The notes beneath the pieces are model-generated. The model saw only the letters and a program-made list of their open reading frames with translations. It searched no databases and was not told where the DNA came from. This document shows, in pieces, positions 39,552 through 46,992 of a stretch of 64,000 bases of DNA (position 1 is its first letter; the number at the start of each line of letters is the position of its first letter). The translations under genes and the position numbers were made by a program. Origin of the DNA: Novosphingobium naphthalenivorans NBRC 102051 (GTDB lineage: Bacteria > Pseudomonadota > Alphaproteobacteria > Sphingomonadales > Sphingomonadaceae); assembly GCF_001590985.1 (NCBI RefSeq), contig NZ_BCTX01000018.1, positions 1 to 64,000 of the forward strand, read 5' to 3'.

Positions 39552-40502
39552 GTGACCTCCGAATTCGCCCTCATCGCGGCCCTGCGTGGCATTGCCGGCA
39601 CCCCCGCCGCGCGCGGGCTGATGGACGATGCGGCCGTCATCGAGATCGGCGGCGAGAAGCTGGTGCTCACGCTCGATACGCTGGTGGAAAGCGTGCATTT
39701 CCTGCCCGGCGATCCGCCCGCTTCCGTGGCGTGGAAGCTCGTCGCGGTGAACGCCTCGGACATTTCCGCCAAGGGCGCCGAACCGCTCGGTTGCCTCTAT
39801 TCGCACGCGCTGGGTAGCGACGCCTGGGACCGCGCGTTTCTCGACGGTCTGGCCGAGGCCTGCGCGCATTTCCGGATGCCCCTGCTCGGCGGCGATACCG
39901 TGCGGATGCCCGAGGGCGCGCCGCGCAGTTTTTCGCTGACGGCGCTGGGGCGGACCACCGGGGCCGTCCCTTCGCGCGGCGGCGCCAAGCCCGGCGACCG
40001 GGTCTGGGTAAGCGGGACCATCGGCGATTCGGGGCTCGGCCTTGCCGTGCTGACCGGGCGTGCAGCCGCGCCCGAAGCGGCTGAATGGCTGGCCGCGCGC
40101 TATCGCCGCCCTTCTCCCGAGACCCGGCTCGGCCCGGCCCTCGCGCCCTGGGTTACGGCGATGATGGACGTGTCCGACGGGCTGCTGATCGACGGGCAGC
40201 GCATGGCCGATGCCAGCGGCATGGCCATGACGCTGGCCGCCGATCTCGTGCCGTTATCGGAGGCTTTTCGCGAAACGGCCGGGGACAACCTCGAAGCCCG
40301 GCTCATGGCGATGACGGCCGGCGATGATTACACCCTGCTGTTTACCGCCCCGCCCGAACACACGGCGCAGATCCGGGAAGCGGCGGCGGCGCTGGATTGC
40401 CGGGTCACGGCGGTCGGGGCGATAGCAGCGGGTGCGGGACTGTCGCTGCTTCACGACGAAAAGGCCGTCCCTCTTCCCGAACGCCTCGGTTACAGGCATT
40501 GA
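39552..40502 (+). CDS. thiL: Thiamine-phosphate kinase
   Basis: Phosphorylates thiamine monophosphate to the diphosphate. The GTG at 39552 begins TSEFALIAALRGIAG, giving 316 residues; upstream residues come from the inverted repeat and are not real. Motifs: LMDDAAVIEIGGEKLVLTLDTLVESVHF (metal-binding Asp residues), AVNASDISAKGAEPLG, LLGGDTVR, MMDVSDGLLIDGQRMA. A five-codon frame ATG-AGC-ACC-GGG-TGA (39541) overlaps the GTG and may couple or tune initiation. Confidence 0.93.
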   Translation: MTSEFALIAALRGIAGTPAARGLMDDAAVIEIGGEKLVLTLDTLVESVHFLPGDPPASVAWKLVAVNASDISAKGAEPLGCLYSHALGSDAWDRAFLDGLAEACAHFRMPLLGGDTVRMPEGAPRSFSLTALGRTTGAVPSRGGAKPGDRVWVSGTIGDSGLGLAVLTGRAAAPEAAEWLAARYRRPSPETRLGPALAPWVTAMMDVSDGLLIDGQRMADASGMAMTLAADLVPLSEAFRETAGDNLEARLMAMTAGDDYTLLFTAPPEHTAQIREAAAALDCRVTAVGAIAAGAGLSLLHDEKAVPLPERLGYRH

Positions 40503-40663
40503 TGATGACGGGGACGATCGCCGGGTTTTGATCCGGCGCAACGCATGGTTACGTAAAACCCGGGATAAGCCGCTTGCCAGTCCCCCGGCTTGTCTATAGC
40601 CCTTTCGCCTTCGAGCGGGAAAACCCGTCGAAATAGCGAAACATAATGGGAAGGGGGCGTTAC

Positions 40664-42769
40664 GTGAATCCAGTCACGATCGCAATTATCCTGGGACTGC
40701 TGGCCATTGTCTATGGCTTCGTGACCAGTCGCCAGGTGCTCGGCTCTCCGGCCGGAAACGCTAAGATGCAGGAGATCGCAGCGGCCATTCAGGAAGGCGC
40801 GCAAGCCTACCTGAAGCGCCAGTATTCCACCATCGCTGTAGTCGGTGTGGTTGTCGCGGTGATCATCGCGGTGACGCTCGGCGCGATTTCGGCGCTGGGT
40901 TTCGTCATCGGCGCGATTCTCTCGGGCGTCGCGGGCTTCATCGGCATGAACATCTCGGTGCGTTCCAACGTGCGCACGGCGGCAGCGGCCCAGACCGGGC
41001 TGCAGGAAGGCCTGACGCTCGCGTTCCGCGCCGGTGCGATCACCGGGATGCTGGTGGCGGGCCTCGCGCTGCTCGCGATCGCGGTGTTCTACTGGTATCT
41101 CACCGGCCCCGGCGGCCATACGGTGGGCGGGGAAGACCGCACTGTGGTCGAAGCCCTGACCGCCCTTGCCTTCGGTGCTTCGCTTATTTCGATCTTCGCG
41201 CGTCTCGGCGGCGGCATCTTCACCAAGGCCGCTGACGTCGGCGCCGACCTTGTCGGCAAGGTCGAAGCCGGCATTCCCGAGGACGACCCCCGCAACCCCG
41301 CCGTGATCGCCGACAACGTGGGCGACAATGTCGGCGACTGCGCCGGCATGGCCGCCGACTTGTTCGAGACTTATGTCGTGACTGTCGGCGCCACCATGGT
41401 GCTCACCGCGCTGCTGCTGAAAGGCGCGGACAACCTGATGGCGATGATGGCCACCCCGCTGCTGATCGGCGGCGTCTGCATCGTCACTTCGATCATCGGC
41501 ACCTACTTCGTCCGCCTCGGAGCCAATGGAGCTGGGGCAAAGAACATCATGGGCGCCATGTACAAGGGCTTCCTTGTCACCGCGGTACTCTCCGTTCCGG
41601 CGATCTGGTTTGCCATGCAGTACACGCTCGGCGACATGGAAGCGTCCATCGCGGGGCAGGCGTTCAGCGGGCGCATCCTGTTCTATTGCGCGTTGCTGGG
41701 CCTTGCCATCACCGGCCTGATCATCTGGATCACCGAGTACTACACCGGCACCAATTTCCGGCCGGTGCGCTCGATCGCCAAGGCGTCCGTCACCGGGCAT
41801 GGCACCAACGTGATCCAGGGCCTTGCCATTGCCATGGAAGCGACCGCGCTGCCCACGCTGGTGATTGTCGCGGGCATCGTCATTGCCTACCAGTTCGCCG
41901 GACTGCTGGGCATTGCCTATGCCGCCACGGCGATGCTGGCGCTGGCCGGCATGGTCGTCGCGCTCGACGCCTATGGCCCCGTCACCGACAATGCCGGCGG
42001 CATTGCCGAAATGGCGGGTCTTGACGACAGCGTGCGCGAGAAGACCGACGCGCTCGATGCCGTGGGCAACACCACCAAGGCCGTGACCAAGGGCTATGCC
42101 ATCGGCTCGGCCGGCCTTGCCGCACTGGTGCTGTTCGCCGCCTATACCACCGACCTTCGGGAGTTCTTCCCGCACCTGACCGTGAACTTCAGCCTCGAAA
42201 ACCCCTACGTGATCGTGGGCCTGCTGCTCGGCGCGCTGCTGCCGTACCTGTTCGGTGCGATGGGCATGACCGCCGTGGGCCGCGCCGCCGGTGACGTGGT
42301 GGTCGACGTGCGCGAGCAGTTCAAGTCCAACCCCGGCATCATGACCCACGAATCCAAGCCGGACTACGCCCGCACGGTCGACCTCGTCACCAAGGCCGCG
42401 ATCAAGGAGATGATCCTGCCCTCGCTGCTGCCGGTGCTGGCGCCGATCGTGGTCTATTTCGCGATCACGGCGGTGGCCGGTTCCGAGAACGGCTTTGCCG
42501 CGCTCGGTGCCCTGCTGCTCGGCGTGATCGTGGGCGGCCTGTTCGTTGCGCTCTCGATGACCTCGGGCGGCGGCGCGTGGGACAATGCCAAGAAATACAT
42601 CGAGGACGGCAATCACGGCGGCAAGGGCTCGGAAGCCCACAAGGCGGCCGTGACCGGCGACACCGTGGGCGATCCCTACAAGGACACCGCGGGCCCGGCC
42701 GTGAACCCGATGATCAAGATCACCAACATCGTCGCGCTGCTGCTTCTCGCAGCCATGGCGGCTGGTTGA
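40664..42769 (+). CDS. hppA: Membrane-bound proton-translocating pyrophosphatase, K+-independent type
   Basis: Pumps protons out of the cytoplasm using pyrophosphate. The GTG at 40664 is chosen because GGGAAGGGGG lies six bases upstream; an ATG at 40646 precedes that site and has none of its own. The 701-residue protein has about 16 helices, the substrate motif [19 protein letters not shown] near 215 and a second acidic motif [12 protein letters not shown] near 445. [10 protein letters not shown] near 468 has Lys then Thr at the positions that distinguish K+-independent enzymes. Monocistronic, with a clear terminator after it. Confidence 0.96.
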   Translation: MNPVTIAIILGLLAIVYGFVTSRQVLGSPAGNAKMQEIAAAIQEGAQAYLKRQYSTIAVVGVVVAVIIAVTLGAISALGFVIGAILSGVAGFIGMNISVRSNVRTAAAAQTGLQEGLTLAFRAGAITGMLVAGLALLAIAVFYWYLTGPGGHTVGGEDRTVVEALTALAFGASLISIFARLGGGIFTKAADVGADLVGKVEAGIPEDDPRNPAVIADNVGDNVGDCAGMAADLFETYVVTVGATMVLTALLLKGADNLMAMMATPLLIGGVCIVTSIIGTYFVRLGANGAGAKNIMGAMYKGFLVTAVLSVPAIWFAMQYTLGDMEASIAGQAFSGRILFYCALLGLAITGLIIWITEYYTGTNFRPVRSIAKASVTGHGTNVIQGLAIAMEATALPTLVIVAGIVIAYQFAGLLGIAYAATAMLALAGMVVALDAYGPVTDNAGGIAEMAGLDDSVREKTDALDAVGNTTKAVTKGYAIGSAGLAALVLFAAYTTDLREFFPHLTVNFSLENPYVIVGLLLGALLPYLFGAMGMTAVGRAAGDVVVDVREQFKSNPGIMTHESKPDYARTVDLVTKAAIKEMILPSLLPVLAPIVVYFAITAVAGSENGFAALGALLLGVIVGGLFVALSMTSGGGAWDNAKKYIEDGNHGGKGSEAHKAAVTGDTVGDPYKDTAGPAVNPMIKITNIVALLLLAAMAAG

Positions 42770-42799
42770 TAAAAGCCTGACGGCTTAACCTTTACATGG

Positions 42800-42832
42800 C
42801 CCCGCCGGCTTGAGCCGGCGGGGTCTTTTTTT
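42800..42832 (+). terminator. Rho-independent terminator of hppA
   Basis: A stem CCCCGCCGGC / GCCGGCGGGG around TTGA is followed by TCTTTTTTT, 30 bases after the hppA stop. The 10-base GC stem with seven T residues is a textbook intrinsic terminator. Confidence 0.92.
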
Positions 42833-42889
42833 ACCTGAACCCGCCTTTCATGCGCCGGGACAATAACCATTCCTTGATTTCCGCTTGCT

Positions 42890-44101
42890 ATGCCGCTGGC
42901 AGCAGGCCCCTTTCCTGCGCCGATCAAGGGATTCAGGCGAATAGTTGTGCGTATTCAGGACCAGATTCCGGTTCCTTGGAACACGCCCGGATACCGCCCT
43001 TCCGTCCGGATTACCTGCGTCCCCTGGCGTGCCCTCGAACCGGAAATCGAGGCGTGGGACGCGCTGGCGCTGAATGCCAGCGAACCCAATCCGTTTTTCG
43101 AAAGCTGGTATCTGCTGCCCTCTCTGCAGCATCTGCCCGCCACGAAAGACGTCATGATCCTGCGCTTTGAAATGGACGGTATGCTGGCCGGCGTGCTGCC
43201 CGTCAGGCGTGCAGGCCGGTATTATCGCTGGCCGATCCCGAACATCTCCAGCTGGGTGCACGAAAACGCCTTCTGCGGCCTGCCTCTGGTATGGCGCGGG
43301 GCCGAAGCCGCTTTCTGGCAGGCCGTGCTGGACTGGGCCGACAGGCACCCCGGCGCCGGGCTGTTCCTTCATCTGCAGGGTCTGATCGGCCCCGGCCCGA
43401 TCCTGACCGCGCTTGAAACCGTGCTGGACCACAGCGGCCGGCAGGCGGAAACAGTCCATTTCGAAGAGCGCGCCATGCTCGCGCCGGATCTTGCCCCCGA
43501 AGCCTATTGGGAAGCCTCGCTCTCCGCCAAGAAGCGCAAGGAACTGCGACGACAGGCCAAGCGCCTGTCCGACGCCGGCGAAGTCCGGTTCCATCGCACC
43601 GGCGGCCCGGAGGACATCGGCCAGTGGTGCGCGGATTTTCTCGAACTGGAACGGTCGGGATGGAAAGGCCGGGCCGGATCCGCCCTCGCCTGCGCCGAGG
43701 GCACGGCCGCCCTGTTTCGCGAGAGCCTGCTCGGCGCCGCCCGCCGCGGCCGCCTCGAACGCGCGACGCTTTCGCTCGACGGCAGGCCGATCGCGATGCT
43801 GGCAACTTTCGTCACGCCGCCCGGTGCCTTCTCCTACAAGACCGCATTCGACGAGGCTTACGCACGATTTTCGCCCGGCGTGCTTCTGCAGCGGGAAAAT
43901 CTCGCGCTTGCAGAGCACGCCGGCGTCATCTGGCGCGACAGTTGCGCCGCCGCCGATCACCCGATGATCGACCATATCTGGCGCGAGCGGCGCCAAGTCT
44001 CGCGCCTTTCCATCGCTATCGGCGGACGCCTGAGGCGCACCGCCTTCCGCCATATCGTGCGCCGCGAAACGGCGCGCCAGCCCGCAGGACCCAGGCCATG
44101 A
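42890..44101 (+). CDS. GNAT acetyltransferase of the CelD/BcsL type
   Basis: A 403-residue protein with the double-GNAT CelD layout: FFESWYLLPSLQHLPATKDVMILRFEMDGMLAGVLPV in the N-half, EASLSAKKRKELRRQAKRLSDAGEVRFH in the middle, FLELERSGWKGRAGSALA, and FSYKTAFDEAYARFSPGVLLQRENL in the C-half. Such enzymes occur in exopolysaccharide and cellulose clusters and are thought to acylate sugars or amino groups. No polysaccharide genes are in the window. The start is uncertain: a GTG at 42947 would remove 19 residues. Its stop overlaps the ATG of the cupin gene. Confidence 0.8.
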   Translation: MPLAAGPFPAPIKGFRRIVVRIQDQIPVPWNTPGYRPSVRITCVPWRALEPEIEAWDALALNASEPNPFFESWYLLPSLQHLPATKDVMILRFEMDGMLAGVLPVRRAGRYYRWPIPNISSWVHENAFCGLPLVWRGAEAAFWQAVLDWADRHPGAGLFLHLQGLIGPGPILTALETVLDHSGRQAETVHFEERAMLAPDLAPEAYWEASLSAKKRKELRRQAKRLSDAGEVRFHRTGGPEDIGQWCADFLELERSGWKGRAGSALACAEGTAALFRESLLGAARRGRLERATLSLDGRPIAMLATFVTPPGAFSYKTAFDEAYARFSPGVLLQRENLALAEHAGVIWRDSCAAADHPMIDHIWRERRQVSRLSIAIGGRLRRTAFRHIVRRETARQPAGPRP

Positions 44102-44964
44102 ACGCAACTGCCACGATCACGCCGGACGCGGTTTTCGATGCCCGGACGCGAGAGACGTTCGCCGCGAATTATCCCGAAGTCCCGCACAAGCTGGCTCACG
44201 CTCTGGGCGCGCATCCGCTGTTCGAACTGGAAGCGCTGGCCCGGCTGGCCGAAGCGCTGCCCGAAGCCTCGATCGAGTACAATGCCAGCGATCAGCCGCT
44301 GGGCATCGACGGCAAGCCCGATCCCACCGGCATCCCGATCGGCGAGACAATCCGCAATATCGAAAGCTCTGCATCCTGGGCCGCGCTCAAGAACATCGAG
44401 CAGGACCCGGCCTATGCCGCGCTGCTGGCCGAACTGCTCGACGAACTGCGCCCCGCGATCGAGGCGAGGACTGGACGGATGCTGAAGACGCAGGCGTTCG
44501 TCTTCGTCACTTCGGCGGGGGGCGTGACGCCCTATCACTTCGATCCGGAGCACAATATCCTGCTCCAGCTGCGCGGCTCCAAGGTGATGACTCAGTTTCC
44601 GGCGGGCGATGCGCGCTTCGCGCCCGACGAAGTGCATGAGACCTATCACACTGGCGGCGGCCGCGAACTGCGGTGGGACGACGCCCTGCTGACGGGCGGC
44701 ACCGAATTCGCGATCGCCGCGGGCGAGGCGCTGTTCGTGCCGGTGATGGCACCGCATTTCGTACAGAACGGGCGGGAACCCTCGGTCTCGCTGTCGATCA
44801 CCTGGCGCTCGGAATGGAGCTTCGCGGAAGCGGATGCGCGCGCGTTCAACGGCGTGCTGCGCCGGTTCGGCCTCCGGCCCTCCGCGCCCGGCCGCTGGCC
44901 TGCTGCAAACCGCGGCAAGGCGGCAGGCTGGCGCATCCTGCGCAAGCTCGGCGCGGGGGGCTAA
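44098..44964 (+). CDS. Cupin-like/JmjC-related oxygenase-type protein
   Basis: A 288-residue protein beginning MNATATITPDAVFDARTRETFAANYPEVPHKL. The core TSAGGVTPYHFDPEHNILLQLRGSKVMTQFP has a His-x-Asp pair followed by a later His in VPVMAPHFVQNG, the 2-His-1-carboxylate pattern of cupin-8/JmjC iron and 2-oxoglutarate hydroxylases. Translation-coupled to the CelD-type acetyltransferase (ATGA), so the two probably modify the same product. Substrate unknown. Confidence 0.8.
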   Translation: MNATATITPDAVFDARTRETFAANYPEVPHKLAHALGAHPLFELEALARLAEALPEASIEYNASDQPLGIDGKPDPTGIPIGETIRNIESSASWAALKNIEQDPAYAALLAELLDELRPAIEARTGRMLKTQAFVFVTSAGGVTPYHFDPEHNILLQLRGSKVMTQFPAGDARFAPDEVHETYHTGGGRELRWDDALLTGGTEFAIAAGEALFVPVMAPHFVQNGREPSVSLSITWRSEWSFAEADARAFNGVLRRFGLRPSAPGRWPAANRGKAAGWRILRKLGAGG

Positions 44965-45000
44965 CCGCCCCCTAGCCGCCCCCTAACCGCCCCCTAACCG
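44961..45000. repeat. 11-bp tandem repeat over convergent gene ends
   Basis: CTAACCGCCCC occurs three times in tandem (44961, 44972 with one change, 44983) and a fourth partial copy starts at 44994. The stop codon of the cupin gene lies in the first copy and that of uvrC in the last, so the gene ends are made of the repeat itself. Likely a slippage product. Confidence 0.85.
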
Positions 45001-46937
45001 CCGGGGTGGTAGAAATCGTAGATCGTCTGCGCCACCGCTGCGCTCACCCCCGGTGCGCGCTGCAGGTCTTCCAGACTGGCCGCCCGGACCTTCCCCGCCG
45101 TACCGAAATGCAGCAGCAGCGCTCGCTTGCGCGCCGGGCCGATGCCGGGGATTTCGTCGAGCGGGCTGGCGGTAATGGCCCGGCTGCGCTTGTCGCGGTG
45201 GGCACCGATGACATAGCGGTGCACTTCGTCACGCAGGCGCTGCAAGTGGAACAGCAGCGGCGAGTTCACCGGCAGCATTTTCTCGCGCCCATCGGGGAAG
45301 TGGAACACTTCGCGCCCCTCCCGGCCATGGTGCGGCCCTTTGGCGATGGCGATCAGCGGCACGTCCTCGATGCCGAGTTCCTCCAACGCATCCTTCACCG
45401 CGCTCATCTGCCCCTTGCCGCCGTCGATCAGCACGAGATCGGGCCATGTCCCACTCTCGCGCTCGGGGTCTTCCTCCTGTACCCGGCCGAAGCGGCGGGT
45501 CATCACTTCGCGCATCATCGCGAAATCGTCGTTGGTCTGCGCGGACTTGATGTTGAACTTGCGGTACTGGTTCTTGAGGAAACCTTCCGGCCCCGCCACC
45601 ACCATCGCGCCCAGTGCCTTGGTGCCCTGGATATGCGAGTTGTCGTAGACCTCGATCCGCTGCGGAATATCCGGCAGTTCGAGGAACTCGGCCAGTTCGC
45701 GCATGATCTTCGCCTGCGTGCCGCGTTCGGCCATGCGGCGGTCAAGCGCCTCGACGGCATTGCGCGCAGCCTGCTCCATCAGCCTCCGCCGCGAACCGCG
45801 CTGGGGCACGGAGATCTCGACCTTCCCCCCTGCCCCTTCGCGGAAGGCTTCGGCCAGGAGTTCGTGCTCGGGCAAATCGCGGTCGACGAGGATCAGGCGC
45901 GCGGGCGGCACTTCCTCGTAGAACTGGGTGAGGAAGCTTTGCAGCACTTCTTCCTCGGAAAGCCCCTCGGTATGCGTCGGGAAGAACGCCCGATGCCCCC
46001 AGTTCTGGCCGCCGCGAATGAAGAAGGCCTGCACCCCGATCTGGCCGTTCTTGCTCGCCAGCGCGAAGATGTCGGCACTGTCGAGCCCTTCGGCATTGAT
46101 CGCCTGGCTGCCCTGGATGAAGGTGGCCGCGCGCAAGCGGTCGCGCAGCATCGCGGCGCGTTCGAAATCGAGCGCTTCGGCGGCTTCGGCCATCTGCGCC
46201 TCGATCTTGCGCTGCACCGCGCTCGACTTGCCGCCAAGGAAGTCCTTCGCCTCCTGCACCAGCTCGTCGTAGCCCGCCTCGTCGATGCGGCCGACGCAAG
46301 GCGCGGAGCAGCGCTTGATCTGGTAGAGCAGGCAGGGCCGGTCGCGCCGGGCGAAGAAGCTGTCGGTGCAGCTGCGCAGCAGGAACAGCTTCTGCAGCGC
46401 GTTGATCGTGGTGTTCACCGAACCGGCGCTGGCGAAAGGGCCGTAATAGTTGCCCTTGGCCTTGCGCGCGCCGCGGTGTTTCATGATCCGCGGATAAGCA
46501 TGATCGGCGCGCAGCAGGATGAACGGGAACGATTTATCGTCGCGCAGCAGCACGTTGTAAGGCGGACGGAAGCGCTTGATGAGCTGCGCCTCCAGCAGCA
46601 ACGCCTCGGCTTCCGAATTGGTGGTGACGATCGTCATCGAGCGCGTCTGGCTGACCATGCGCTGCAACCGGATCGGCAACCGCTCCCACTGCACGTAATT
46701 GGCGACGCGATTGCGCAGCACCCGCGCCTTGCCGACGTAGAGCACGTCCCCGCGCGCATCCTGCATCCGGTACACGCCCGGCCGGGTGGGAAGCGTGCGC
46801 ACCGTGTCGCGGATCACTTCCGCTCCGGCCTGCAGGTCGGGCTGCTCCGATCCGCGCAGGGTATAGGCCGCCCGCTCCTCGTTGAAGCGTTCGAGCCCCT
46901 TGGGGTGTTCAGGAGATCCGGCAGGAGTGCGCGCCAT
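44994..46937 (-). CDS. uvrC: UvrABC system protein C
   Basis: Dual-incision endonuclease subunit of nucleotide excision repair. The 647-residue protein has the GIY-YIG domain (RPGVYRMQDARGDVLYVGKA near 53-73), the cysteine-rich part (RRDRPCLLYQIKRCSAPCVG), a UVR motif (VQRKIEAQMAEAAEALDFERAAMLRD), the RNase H-like half (RIEVYDNSHIQGTKALGAMVV; DLVLIDGGKGQ) and C-terminal HhH (LDEIPGIGPARKRALL). Complete. Start as MARTPAGSPEHP; about 40 residues precede the GIY-YIG region, which is usual for the group. Confidence 0.96.
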   Translation of the reverse strand: MARTPAGSPEHPKGLERFNEERAAYTLRGSEQPDLQAGAEVIRDTVRTLPTRPGVYRMQDARGDVLYVGKARVLRNRVANYVQWERLPIRLQRMVSQTRSMTIVTTNSEAEALLLEAQLIKRFRPPYNVLLRDDKSFPFILLRADHAYPRIMKHRGARKAKGNYYGPFASAGSVNTTINALQKLFLLRSCTDSFFARRDRPCLLYQIKRCSAPCVGRIDEAGYDELVQEAKDFLGGKSSAVQRKIEAQMAEAAEALDFERAAMLRDRLRAATFIQGSQAINAEGLDSADIFALASKNGQIGVQAFFIRGGQNWGHRAFFPTHTEGLSEEEVLQSFLTQFYEEVPPARLILVDRDLPEHELLAEAFREGAGGKVEISVPQRGSRRRLMEQAARNAVEALDRRMAERGTQAKIMRELAEFLELPDIPQRIEVYDNSHIQGTKALGAMVVAGPEGFLKNQYRKFNIKSAQTNDDFAMMREVMTRRFGRVQEEDPERESGTWPDLVLIDGGKGQMSAVKDALEELGIEDVPLIAIAKGPHHGREGREVFHFPDGREKMLPVNSPLLFHLQRLRDEVHRYVIGAHRDKRSRAITASPLDEIPGIGPARKRALLLHFGTAGKVRAASLEDLQRAPGVSAAVAQTIYDFYHPGG

Positions 46938-46992
46938 CGCCGCGAGATAGGACGCGCAGGCGGGAAACGGTAGCCCTGCCGGGCCGTTGTCC

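Noticed and set aside
40646-40664. ATG at 40646 as the hppA start
   Set aside because: The strong GGGAAGGGGG site lies between this ATG and the GTG at 40664, at the right distance only for the latter.
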